26,774 nt of DNA from Bacteroidales bacterium. GTDB taxonomy: Bacteria > Bacteroidota > Bacteroidia > Bacteroidales > UBA932. The translations under genes and the position numbers were made by a program. The notes under the pieces are model-generated. The model saw only the letters and a program-made list of their open reading frames with translations, was not told where the DNA came from and ran no database searches. Shown piece by piece: positions 1-7,247 of this stretch. Location of the stretch: assembly GCA_024683255.1 (NCBI GenBank), contig JAIKYL010000010.1, positions 1 through 26,774 on the forward strand, in the 5' to 3' direction. Numbering within the stretch: the stretch's first letter is position 1; every line of letters starts with the position of its first letter.

Positions 1-383
1 CGGAACTGGAGGACGGCTATTTCACCATTGAACGGAAATGGGCCGAAGGAGACGTGGTACGCCTCCACCTGGACATGGAGCCGCGCCTTGTGAAGGCCGA
101 TGAAAACGTGGAAGCGGACCGGGGCCGCCTGGCCGTGGAACGCGGACCGCTGGTGTACTGCGCCGAATGGCCGGACAACAACTTCCCGGTACTGGATGTG
201 CAGCTTAACTCCCATCTTCCCATCCACGTGCAGCGCCAGGCCGATAAATTATGCGGCATTGACGAGCTGTGGACCGAAGCCACCACGGCCGACCGCCGGC
301 GCGTGGAACTCCACCTCATCCCCTACTATGCCTGGTGCCACCGCGGCAGCGGCGACATGATAGTGTGGATGAAAGCTGAATAA
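1..383 (+). CDS. GH127-family glycosidase (beta-L-arabinofuranosidase-like), C-terminal end only
   Basis: This is the last ~126 codons of a gene that enters from the left edge; the frame is open from base 3 and ends with TAA at 381-383. The visible part is a beta-sandwich-like tail. The stretch LAVERGPLVYCAE and the closing YYAWCHRGSGDMIVWM are, in my recognition, typical of the DUF1680/GH127 family, whose characterised members remove beta-L-arabinofuranose from glycans. The catalytic domain lies outside the window, so activity and signal peptide cannot be judged. A GH127 enzyme next to a pentose and hexuronate block fits plant cell-wall use. The related family GH146 shares this fold and is the main alternative. 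Family assignment is recognition from residues, not a search. Confidence 0.8.
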   Translation, partial: ELEDGYFTIERKWAEGDVVRLHLDMEPRLVKADENVEADRGRLAVERGPLVYCAEWPDNNFPVLDVQLNSHLPIHVQRQADKLCGIDELWTEATTADRRRVELHLIPYYAWCHRGSGDMIVWMKAE

Positions 384-391
384 TTGTGACG

Positions 392-458
392 ATAGTTAAA
401 GACACATTTCGGAGGACAAAGAAAATGCCGATGCCCTCCGAAATGTGTCTTTAACTAT
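392..458. terminator. Perfect 24-bp inverted repeat, probable bidirectional terminator
   Basis: Bases 392-415 and 435-458 are exact reverse complements (24 bp) around a 19-nt loop. The repeat sits in the 83-bp gap between the convergent GH127 and menA stops. The outer ends of the arms are AT-rich and the inner part holds TTTCGGAGG/CCTCCGAAA. There is no clean U-run after either arm, so the terminator reading rests on position and stem strength. A small mobile hairpin element is the alternative. Confidence 0.55.
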
Positions 459-466
459 ACAATATA

Positions 467-1375
467 TTACAGTAAATGTGCACAGAAGCCCAGGCCGGTG
501 AGAAGGCTTAGTGCAAAGGTGGTCATAACAAGAAGGGGCAGCATGGGGTCCAGCGCCTTGCCGGAACGTGTCCATACCCCGCGAAGATGCAGGAAATATA
601 GCGGCAGGGTGAGCACCCACAGCCAGTGCCACACGCTGGGCCAGCAAAGAAGGCAGTAAGCTGTCATGCAAGCCAGTCCCAGCACAATTAGCACCGTCTG
701 ATAAATGCGTGCATTGCGCTCTCCCAGCTTAATGGCCACAGTAACGCGGTTCACCGCATCCGTCTTCATGTCCCGGATATTATTCACATTAAGGACGCCC
801 ACACTGAAGAAGCCGATGGCCGATGCCGGCAACAGCAGCTTCCAGTGCAGTCCCTGCCCCAGGGTGCACACGAAATAGGCGCCCAGTACAGAAACCAAAC
901 CGAAGAATAGGAAGACATAGATATCCCCCTTGGCCCTATAGCCGTAAGGATTGTGACCCAGGGTGTATTTCATGGCAGCCATGATGGCCGCGGCGCCCAG
1001 CATGAGCACCAGGATGGGTGTAAGGGAGAACAGGGTCCCGAAGGCCCGCCAGGTCATGAGGGTGCCGAAAACGATGCACAGCACCACAAAGGCGGCAATA
1101 AGCCCTTTCATCTGCCCAACGGTCATTCCTCCCCCGTTCAGGCCGTATTCCGGACCTTCCCTATCGGCCGTATCCGTTCCCCGGAGCACGTCGCCCAGTT
1201 CGTTGGAAAGGTTGGAAAGGATTTGCAGGCACACGGTGGTGAGCACAATGAGGACGGCGGTCCAGAGGTCCACCCGCCAGTCGGCCGTAGCCAACAAAAT
1301 GCCCAGCAGCACCCCCGCCATGGAAAGCGGCAGGGTCCTGAGGCGCATGGATTTTATGGCTGCTTTACTACTCAT
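467..1375 (-). CDS. menA: 1,4-dihydroxy-2-naphthoate polyprenyltransferase (UbiA superfamily)
   Basis: 302-residue integral membrane protein of the UbiA prenyltransferase superfamily. MenA attaches a polyprenyl chain to 1,4-dihydroxy-2-naphthoate in menaquinone synthesis at the inner membrane. Two Asp-rich motifs that bind Mg-prenyl diphosphate are visible: N55-L-S-N-E-L-G-D62, continued by D68 and D71, and N198-N-I-R-D202-M-K-T-D206. Hydrophobic segments fill the rest, and the length fits MenA (about 290-310). Bacteroidales use menaquinone, which favours MenA over UbiA proper. The ATG shares one base with the lepA stop (TGATG), so the gene is probably translationally coupled to lepA and has no promoter of its own. 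No other men gene is nearby. Confidence 0.82.
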   Translation of the reverse strand: MSSKAAIKSMRLRTLPLSMAGVLLGILLATADWRVDLWTAVLIVLTTVCLQILSNLSNELGDVLRGTDTADREGPEYGLNGGGMTVGQMKGLIAAFVVLCIVFGTLMTWRAFGTLFSLTPILVLMLGAAAIMAAMKYTLGHNPYGYRAKGDIYVFLFFGLVSVLGAYFVCTLGQGLHWKLLLPASAIGFFSVGVLNVNNIRDMKTDAVNRVTVAIKLGERNARIYQTVLIVLGLACMTAYCLLCWPSVWHWLWVLTLPLYFLHLRGVWTRSGKALDPMLPLLVMTTFALSLLTGLGFCAHLL

Positions 1376-3162
1376 CAGTCCAGTTTCAACACGGCCATGA
1401 AGGCGCTCTGGGGTACCTGGACGGTACCAATCTGACGCATGCGCTTCTTACCTTCCTTCTGCTTTTCCAGGAGCTTGCGCTTACGGGTTACGTCACCGCC
1501 ATAGCACTTGGCCGTCACGTCCTTACGCACCTGTCGGACCGTTTCACGCGCAATGATCTTTGCGCCGATGGCCGCCTGTACGGCAATATCGAACTGCTGA
1601 CGGGGAATGAGGTCCTTGAGCTTTAGGCAGATCTTCCGGCCGAAATCGTACGCATGATCCTCGTGGATGAGGGTGCTCAAGGCATCGGCCGGGTCCCCGT
1701 TCAGGAGGATATCCAGCTTCACCAGCCGCGCCGGACGGAAGTCCGTCACATGGTAGTCGAAGGAAGCATAGCCCTTGGAGATGGACTTCAGCTTATCGTA
1801 GAAATCAAACACCACTTCGCTCAGCGGCAGGTCGTAATTCAACTCCACGCGGTCCGTAGTGATATAATGCTGGCCGATGAGCGTACCCCGCTTGTCCATG
1901 CACAGTTTCATTATCGGCCCGTAAAAATCGGCCTTAGTAATGATCTGCGCTCGGATATAAGGCTCTTCAATATGGTCTATGAGCGTTGCCGGCGGCAGGC
2001 CGCTGGGATTGTGCACGTCCACCACTTCCCCTTTGGTGGTATATACCTTATAAGATACGTTGGGGACGGTGGTAATTACATCCATGTTGAATTCCCGGAA
2101 CAGGCGCTCCTGCACAATCTCCAGGTGCAGCAGGCCCAGGAAGCCGCAGCGGAAGCCGAAACCCAGGGCGAGGGAACTCTCCGGCTCGTAGGTGAAGGAA
2201 GCGTCGTTCAGCTGGAATTTCTCCAATGTGGCGCGCAGCTCCTCAAACTTGGAAGCGTCCACGGGGTAAAGGCCGGCAAAGACCATCGGCTTTACTTCTT
2301 CAAAGCCCGCAATGGCTTCTGCGCAAGGCGTTTCCACGTGGGTGATAGTGTCGCCCACCTTCACTTCCACGGCGGCCTTGATGCCGGTGATTATGTATCC
2401 CACATCTCCCGCCTTCACTTCTCCGGTGGGGTTCAGCTTCAGTTTCAGGTTGCCGATTTCCTCGGCCTCATACTCGTTGCCGGTGGCGAAGAATTTCACC
2501 TTGTCCCCCGTGCGGATGCTGCCGTTGAGCACCTTGAAATACGCAATGATGCCGCGGAACTGGTTGAACACGGAGTCAAAGATAAGGGCCTGCAGCGGGG
2601 CTTCCGGATCTCCCTTGGGCGCGGGAATCTTGTCCACAATGGCATCCAGCACTGCTTGCACGCCTTCGCCGGTACGGGCCGATACGCGAAGCACATCCTC
2701 CGGGTCGCAGCCCAGCAGGTCACACACCTGATCCGTCACCACTTCCGGCTGCGCGGAATCCATGTCAATCTTATTGAGAACGGGAATGATCTCCAGCGAA
2801 TGGTCTATGGCCTGGTACAGATTGGAAATGGTCTGAGCCTGAATGCCCTGTGAGGCGTCCACCACCAGCAGTGCGCCTTCGCAGGAAGCGATGGAACGCG
2901 ACACCTCATAGCTGAAGTCCACGTGCCCGGGGGTATCGATAAGATTGAGCCGATAGGTCTCCCCACCCCGCTGGTAATCCATCTGGATGGCGTGGCTCTT
3001 GATAGTGATGCCCTTCTCCCGCTCCAGGTCCATGTCGTCCAGCACCTGGTTCTCCATTTCCCGGTCCGTGAGGGTACGGGTGAGCTCCAGCAGCCTGTCG
3101 GCCAGGGTGGACTTACCATGGTCTATATGCGCTATTATGCAAAAGTTCCGAATGTTCTTCAT
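1375..3162 (-). CDS. lepA: Elongation factor 4 (LepA), ribosome-associated GTPase
   Basis: 595-residue translational GTPase matching the usual LepA length. G1 is AHIDHGKST (11-19), followed by the switch region [10 protein letters not shown] (47-56), G3 DTPGH (76-80) and G4 NKID (130-133). EF-G-like domains and a Lys/Arg-rich LepA C-terminal domain follow. The protein acts on the ribosome during translation and initiation stress. I chose the ATG at 3162 because the family begins [19 protein letters not shown]. The frame stays open to an ATG at 3228, but the extra 22 residues look non-coding and lie over a promoter. The -7 box at 3169-3176 ends only about 7 nt before this ATG, so the mRNA may be leaderless. 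menA follows with a one-base overlap. Confidence 0.96.
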   Translation of the reverse strand: MKNIRNFCIIAHIDHGKSTLADRLLELTRTLTDREMENQVLDDMDLEREKGITIKSHAIQMDYQRGGETYRLNLIDTPGHVDFSYEVSRSIASCEGALLVVDASQGIQAQTISNLYQAIDHSLEIIPVLNKIDMDSAQPEVVTDQVCDLLGCDPEDVLRVSARTGEGVQAVLDAIVDKIPAPKGDPEAPLQALIFDSVFNQFRGIIAYFKVLNGSIRTGDKVKFFATGNEYEAEEIGNLKLKLNPTGEVKAGDVGYIITGIKAAVEVKVGDTITHVETPCAEAIAGFEEVKPMVFAGLYPVDASKFEELRATLEKFQLNDASFTYEPESSLALGFGFRCGFLGLLHLEIVQERLFREFNMDVITTVPNVSYKVYTTKGEVVDVHNPSGLPPATLIDHIEEPYIRAQIITKADFYGPIMKLCMDKRGTLIGQHYITTDRVELNYDLPLSEVVFDFYDKLKSISKGYASFDYHVTDFRPARLVKLDILLNGDPADALSTLIHEDHAYDFGRKICLKLKDLIPRQQFDIAVQAAIGAKIIARETVRQVRKDVTAKCYGGDVTRKRKLLEKQKEGKKRMRQIGTVQVPQSAFMAVLKLD

Positions 3163-3164
3163 TT

Positions 3165-3196
3165 GTTGCAAAGATACTCTTTTTTTAGTAAATTTG
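3165..3196 (+). promoter_or_regulatory. Promoter for the transketolase-sigma run
   Basis: GTTG (3165-3168) is followed after 20 nt by TAAATTTG (3189-3196), an exact TAnnTTTG. The start codon of the first transketolase gene is at 3235, giving a leader of about 30 nt. The element overlaps the lepA promoter on the other strand. Confidence 0.7.
3169..3176 (-). promoter_or_regulatory. Bacteroidota -7 box for lepA
   Basis: On the minus strand this reads TATCTTTG, an exact match to TAnnTTTG. No good -33 TTTG is found 19-20 nt upstream. The final G is 7 nt before the lepA ATG, which puts the expected transcription start at or next to the start codon. Confidence 0.6.
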
Positions 3197-3234
3197 TAAG
3201 TTAGCTTGCAATACAAAACCACAATCATATTTAT

Positions 3235-4086
3235 ATGAAAAAATCAGTAGAAGAACTCAAGACCATCTCCACGCAGATCCGGCGGGACATCCTCCGCATG
3301 GTCTGCCTGGCGAAGTCGGGTCATCCGGGCGGCTCCATGTCCAGCACGGATATCCTTACGGCCCTGTATTTCAATGAGATGAATCAGAATCCGGCCACCT
3401 GGACGCGCGACGGCAAGGGACAGGACATGTTCATCCTGTCGGCCGGTCACATGACCCCGGTGTATTATTCCATCCTGGCCCGTGCCGGTTATTTCCCGGC
3501 CAGTGAACTGGGCACCTTCCGTCAGATGGGTTCCCGCCTCCAGGGCCACCCGTCCATCCGCAAGGCCCTTCCGGGCATCTTCCAGGCCTCCGGTTCCCTG
3601 GGTCAGGGCCTCAGTGCCGCCGCCGGCGCAGCCCTCGGCAAAAAACTGGACAAAGACAACAACTTCGTATACTGCCTCTGCGGAGACGGTGAGAGCGAGG
3701 AAGGCCAGATCTGGGAAGCCGGCATGTTCGCCGTATTCCACAAGCTGGACAACCTCATTGCCATGACGGACTGGAACGGCAAGCAGATCGACGGCCCCGT
3801 ATCGGAAGTCTCCGGAGAAGGAGACCTGGCCGAAAAGTGGACCGCCTGGGGCTGGAACGTGATTACCGCCGAGGGTCACGACTTCGACTCCATCCTCAAG
3901 GCCTTCGAACTGGCCAAGGCCGGCAAGGGCAGCGGCAAGCCCACCATGATCCTCTTCAAGACGGAAATGGGTCACGGCGTAGACTTCATGGCCGGCACCC
4001 ACAAGTGGCACGGCTCCGTTCCCAAGCCCGAGCAGCTGGAAGATGCGCTCAAGCAGTTAGGTGAAACCCCCTTAGGAGATTTTTAG
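3235..4086 (+). CDS. Transketolase, N-terminal (thiamine diphosphate-binding) subunit
   Basis: 283 residues covering only the N-terminal third of a standard ~650-residue transketolase. Visible are SGHPGGSMS (28-36), GSLGQGLS (120-127) and the thiamine diphosphate/Mg motif that opens GDGESEEGQ (150-158) and closes at N181. The enzyme moves two-carbon units between ketoses and aldoses in the pentose phosphate pathway, linking xylulose 5-phosphate and ribose 5-phosphate to glycolysis. The pyrimidine-binding half is the next gene, two bases downstream (TAG at 4084-4086, ATG at 4089), so the two must assemble into one enzyme. Split transketolases are known in archaea and various bacteria. A role limited to another two-carbon transfer is possible but less likely. 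Confidence 0.9.
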   Translation: MKKSVEELKTISTQIRRDILRMVCLAKSGHPGGSMSSTDILTALYFNEMNQNPATWTRDGKGQDMFILSAGHMTPVYYSILARAGYFPASELGTFRQMGSRLQGHPSIRKALPGIFQASGSLGQGLSAAAGAALGKKLDKDNNFVYCLCGDGESEEGQIWEAGMFAVFHKLDNLIAMTDWNGKQIDGPVSEVSGEGDLAEKWTAWGWNVITAEGHDFDSILKAFELAKAGKGSGKPTMILFKTEMGHGVDFMAGTHKWHGSVPKPEQLEDALKQLGETPLGDF

Positions 4087-4088
4087 TC

Positions 4089-5042
4089 ATGAAAAAGTAT
4101 ACAGATTCAGGTAAAAAGGACACCCGCAGCGGCTTTGGCGTGGGTCTCCTGAAGGCCGGACAGGCCGACAGCCGTGTAGTGGCCCTCACCGCAGACCTTA
4201 AGGGTTCGCTCAAGATGGACGCCTTTGCGGCCGAATTCCCGGAGCGCTTCATCCAGTGCGGCATCGCCGAAGCCAATATGGTGGGCGCCGCCGCCGGACT
4301 GGCCGTCACCGGCAAGATCCCGTTCATCGGCTCGTTTGCCGAATTCGTCACCGGCCGTGTGTACGACCAGGTGCGCCAGGAGGTTTCCTACGGCAAGACC
4401 AATGTGAAGATCGCATCGTCCCACGCTGGTATCACCCTGGGCGAGGACGGCGCCACCCACCAGACCATGGAGGATGTGGCCCTCATGCGCGCCCTTCCGG
4501 AAATGGTGGTGCTCAACCCCTGCGACTTCAACCAGACCGTGCAGGCCACCATCGCCGCCGCCAAGTACGTGGGTCCGGTGTACCTGCGTTTCGGCCGTCC
4601 CAGCGTTCCCAACTTCACGGACCCGGATGAGCCGTTCGTAATCGGCAAGGCCATTGTGATGAATGAAGGCACGGACGTCACCCTCATCGCTTCGGGCCAC
4701 ACCGTCTGGGAAAGCCTGCAGGCCGCCGAGGCACTTGAGGCCGAAGGAATCAAGGCCGAGGTAATCGACATCGCCACCATCAAGCCGCTGGACGAGGAAG
4801 CTATCCTCAAGAGCGCCAAGAAGACCGGCTGCGTGGTAGTTGCCGAGGAACACAACATGGCCGGTGGCCTGGGAGAGGCTGTCGCCGGACTCTTTGCGCG
4901 CTGCCTCCCCACCCCGATGGAGTTCGTGAACGGTGCCGATAAATTCGGCCAGTCCGGTACGCCTGCCGCCCTTATGGCACTGTACGGCATTGACGCCGCC
5001 CACATCGCAGAGGCTGCCAAGAAAGCCGTTGCGCGCAAGTAA
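4089..5042 (+). CDS. Transketolase, C-terminal (pyrimidine-binding) subunit
   Basis: 317 residues matching the middle and C-terminal domains of transketolase. The catalytic Glu that activates the thiamine ring is E61 in QCGIAEANM. SSHAGITLGEDGATHQ and the substrate-site RFGRPSVP follow, and the last ~120 residues form the C-terminal domain with an AEEHN segment. It has the length and order of the second chain of split transketolases and pairs with the gene just before it. The gene ends TAA and the next gene starts on the following base (TAAATG), so a sigma factor is tightly coupled to a central carbon enzyme. 1-deoxy-xylulose-5-phosphate synthase was considered, but that is normally one chain of about 620 residues. 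Confidence 0.9.
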   Translation: MKKYTDSGKKDTRSGFGVGLLKAGQADSRVVALTADLKGSLKMDAFAAEFPERFIQCGIAEANMVGAAAGLAVTGKIPFIGSFAEFVTGRVYDQVRQEVSYGKTNVKIASSHAGITLGEDGATHQTMEDVALMRALPEMVVLNPCDFNQTVQATIAAAKYVGPVYLRFGRPSVPNFTDPDEPFVIGKAIVMNEGTDVTLIASGHTVWESLQAAEALEAEGIKAEVIDIATIKPLDEEAILKSAKKTGCVVVAEEHNMAGGLGEAVAGLFARCLPTPMEFVNGADKFGQSGTPAALMALYGIDAAHIAEAAKKAVARK

Positions 5043-5552
5043 ATGAGTGAAAACGAGAAGATTTTCAATCAGATTGTCCGTGACTACAGCGAAAGGCTGT
5101 GGTGGCACGTACGTCGCTTCGTAAACTCTCACGAAGACGCGGACGATCTGCTGCAGGAAATCTTTCTCAAAGTATGGGCTGCGCTTCCCTCCTTCCGGGG
5201 GGAATCGCAGCTTTTTACATGGGTATGGCGCATCGCCACCAACGAGACCCTCAATCACCTCCGCAAGGAGAAGGTACGCGCCGCCCTCAAGTTTTCCTCC
5301 GTGGATGCGGAGATGGAACGCCGCATCCAGGCGGACCCTTATTTCAAGGGCACCCAGGCCGAAAGGGAACTGGCCAAGGCCGTCCTCAAACTGCCGGAAA
5401 AGCAACGCCAGGTGTTCATCATGCGCTGGTGGGACGACCTCTCTTACGAGGAGATGTCGGCCATTACCGGTACGTCGGTGGGCGCTCTCAAGGCTTCGTA
5501 CCACATTGCCCAGGATAAGATCCGCTCCCTGGTTTCCGAACAGATGTTTTAA
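5043..5552 (+). CDS. ECF-family RNA polymerase sigma factor
   Basis: 169 residues, standard ECF sigma length. Region 2 is clear: the core-binding and -10 segment includes DDLLQEIFLKVW (34-45) and the aromatic FTWVWRIATNETLNHLR (58-74). Region 4 is the helix-turn-helix from KLPEKQRQVF (116-125) through YEEMSAITGTSVGALKASYHIA (135-156). It would direct polymerase to a small regulon, probably envelope-related because its downstream neighbours are exported. It starts directly after the transketolase stop. The candidate anti-sigma partner is the single-pass membrane protein two genes downstream. No target promoter motif can be named from one window. Confidence 0.93.
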   Translation: MSENEKIFNQIVRDYSERLWWHVRRFVNSHEDADDLLQEIFLKVWAALPSFRGESQLFTWVWRIATNETLNHLRKEKVRAALKFSSVDAEMERRIQADPYFKGTQAERELAKAVLKLPEKQRQVFIMRWWDDLSYEEMSAITGTSVGALKASYHIAQDKIRSLVSEQMF

Positions 5553-5600
5553 ACCCTCCCGTCAATAATACGTCTAACAATCAAATATTCACTAATCACT

Positions 5601-6149
5601 ATGAAAAAGTACATGACAATTGTCGCCGCCCTGCTGGTAGCAGTGGTTGCGATGGGACAGACTCCCGCCAAGAGGTATGGTGTAAAATCCGGTACCGTCA
5701 AAGTTGTTACCACCATGATGGAACCCGTTGAAAGCATCACCTATTTCGATGATTACGGTGCCAAGGAAGTTACCGAAATGAACATGATGGGCATGAAGAT
5801 GACCCAGCTCACCATTGGCGACAAGATGTATATCATCAATGCCGATGAGAAGCAGGTTCAGGAAATGCCCGGCCGCGATAACATCAATTACCTCAACCTC
5901 ACCCCGGAAGTCATTAAGAAGTATAATGTAAAGGAAGTGGGCAAGGAAACTGTCGCCGGCAAGGAGTGCATCAAGTACACCGCAGAAATCGAGCAGATGG
6001 GCCAGAAGGCTCAGGTGGAAGTCTCCGTATGGAACGGCTACGCCATGAAGTCCAAGATTGACATGGGCGGTTTCGGCATCTCTACAGAGGTGAAGGAATT
6101 TAAGGAAGGCCCCGTGGACGCCAAACTCTTTGAAATCCCTAAGTTCTAA
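5601..6149 (+). CDS. Secreted protein of unknown function, DUF4412/LolA-like character
   Basis: 182 residues with a clear signal peptide (MKK, then a hydrophobic run to MGQ at 18-20), so periplasmic or outer-membrane associated. The mature part is a series of short alternating strands rich in Met and Lys, with TVAGKECIKYTAEI (about 115-128), a pattern I associate with DUF4412-type and LolA-fold proteins that bind lipid or lipoprotein tails. No catalytic motif is seen. It follows the ECF sigma gene after 48 bp that show no clear promoter or terminator and lies before the membrane protein and the Spy-like protein, suggesting an envelope-stress group. Family placement is tentative. Confidence 0.8.
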   Translation: MKKYMTIVAALLVAVVAMGQTPAKRYGVKSGTVKVVTTMMEPVESITYFDDYGAKEVTEMNMMGMKMTQLTIGDKMYIINADEKQVQEMPGRDNINYLNLTPEVIKKYNVKEVGKETVAGKECIKYTAEIEQMGQKAQVEVSVWNGYAMKSKIDMGGFGISTEVKEFKEGPVDAKLFEIPKF

Positions 6150-6216
6150 ACTATCGGCAGTTTTTTCTGAAAACCTTTTTAAACCTTTGCCGCAAATCCG
6201 TGTCAAAGAAAGCGTT

Positions 6217-6609
6217 ATGACCAGAAAATCAGACATATCCACTCCGGAAGGATACTTCCAGGACCTGCAGGAACGGCTCTCCGCCATTCCCCGGCAGCAG
6301 GAAGTTTCCAAGCCGTCCACCGTTATCCGCCGCTTTACGCCGTATCTTGCATACGCCGCATCGCTGCTCATTCTTGTGTCCGTCGGTACTTTTGTACTGC
6401 GGAAGGCCACCCCGGCGCCTCAGGTGGAGCAGGTGCAGGAAGACCCTTACTGGGACTACTATGCATACCTCTCGGACGCCTTGGATCCGGACGGCTACTT
6501 TGAGTATACGGAAGTGGAAGATCTCACCGATGAAGACATCATCAATTACCTTCTGGCCAGCAATGTTTCACTCGAACAGTTAGCAATGAGTTATGAAAAA
6601 GGTTTTTAG
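6217..6609 (+). CDS. Single-pass membrane protein, candidate anti-sigma factor
   Basis: 130 residues: a cytoplasmic N-terminus of about 42, one membrane span (about 43-62) and an acidic, Tyr-rich periplasmic C-terminus (EDPYWDYYAYLSDALDPDGYFEY). The N-terminal TPEGYFQDLQERL (9-21) resembles the YF motif found in sigma-linked membrane proteins of Bacteroidota. With an ECF sigma gene two positions upstream, an anti-sigma role is reasonable, but no zinc anti-sigma motif is visible. I start at the ATG at 6217; the longer reading from 6130 would overlap the previous gene and adds an unlikely N-terminus. Its 3' end overlaps the next gene by 17 bases. Confidence 0.72.
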   Translation: MTRKSDISTPEGYFQDLQERLSAIPRQQEVSKPSTVIRRFTPYLAYAASLLILVSVGTFVLRKATPAPQVEQVQEDPYWDYYAYLSDALDPDGYFEYTEVEDLTDEDIINYLLASNVSLEQLAMSYEKGF

Positions 6610-7162
6610 TTTAATCTGTGCCCTGGCGGTGGTTAGCGTCGCGGCACTCGCCCAGCAGCCCAAGGGTGACGAAAAGAAAGCCGACGGCAATGACTGGCGT
6701 GAACGCATCCGTTCCGCCCAGGTTGCCTTCCTCACCAACGAACTGGATCTTACGGAAGCCGAAGCCCAAAGCTTCTGGCCCGTGTACAACGACGTCCAGA
6801 AACAGCGTCGGGACGCCTTTGAGGCCCAGCAGAAAGCCTTCATGGCTCTGCAGAAGGGAATTGACGGCAACGACGTGAACAAGCTCCTTCAGGAATACAT
6901 GGCCGCTTCCAAGAAGCTGGAGGCCATCCAGGAAGGTGCCGTGGACCGCTACAAGAAGGTCCTTCCCGTAAAGAAGGTGGCCAAGCTCATCCTGTCAGAG
7001 GAGAAATTCCGTCACCAGCAGATCGGCCGACTGGGCCAGGGCGGCATGCCCTTCGGCCCCCAGGGTGGCCCTCAGGGCACCCCTCCCCCTCCGGGTACTC
7101 GCCCCGGTAACCGCGGCGGCAACAACGCCCCCGCCACCCCCAAACAGAACTCATCTATTTAA
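6593..7162 (+). CDS. Spy/CpxP-like periplasmic protein with Gly/Pro-rich tail
   Basis: 189 residues with a signal peptide ending near ALAQQ (19-22). The mature N-terminal two thirds is helical and charged, with LTEAEAQSFWPVYNDVQKQRRDAF, which recalls the LTxxQ-type helices of Spy/CpxP periplasmic chaperone-like proteins. The last ~50 residues (from about 140) are low complexity, rich in Gly, Pro, Gln and Asn, and probably disordered. It overlaps the preceding membrane-protein gene by 17 bases, so it belongs to the same transcript as the ECF sigma factor and may be a stress output. A strong hairpin follows at 7193-7224. A precise function cannot be given. Confidence 0.8.
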   Translation: MKKVFSLICALAVVSVAALAQQPKGDEKKADGNDWRERIRSAQVAFLTNELDLTEAEAQSFWPVYNDVQKQRRDAFEAQQKAFMALQKGIDGNDVNKLLQEYMAASKKLEAIQEGAVDRYKKVLPVKKVAKLILSEEKFRHQQIGRLGQGGMPFGPQGGPQGTPPPPGTRPGNRGGNNAPATPKQNSSI

Positions 7163-7192
7163 GATTAGGGTTATATAAGAGTTGGTTAGAAG

Positions 7193-7224
7193 AATAAGCC
7201 CCGCGGATAACCGCAGGGCTTATT
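7193..7224. terminator. Bidirectional intrinsic terminator between convergent operons
   Basis: Arms 7193-7206 and 7211-7224 pair over 14 bp with one mismatch around the 4-nt loop ATAA. The outer base pairs are AATAA/TTATT, so both strands leave a T-rich trail (TTATTTGTTAA on plus, CTTATTC on minus). It lies between the Spy-like gene and the symporter gene, which converge on it. Confidence 0.8.
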
Positions 7225-7247
7225 TGTTAATGTAAAGAACTGCCGGA

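Noticed and set aside
3163..3228. Longer lepA N-terminus starting at 3228
   Set aside because: LepA proteins begin MKNIRNF-; the extra 22 codons cover the promoter region and have no conserved character.
3235..5042. Frameshifted single-chain transketolase
   Set aside because: The first gene ends with its own stop, the second has its own ATG two bases later, and both domains are complete at their ends.
4107..5504. 465-codon open frame on the minus strand across the transketolase C-terminal and sigma genes
   Set aside because: It is antisense to two clearly recognised proteins, its product is rich in Gly, His and Val without any domain, and such long shadows are common in GC-rich coding DNA.
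6130..6216. Longer start for the single-pass membrane protein
   Set aside because: It would overlap the previous gene by 20 bases and adds a segment unlike the YF-motif proteins; the ATG at 6217 gives the expected N-terminus.
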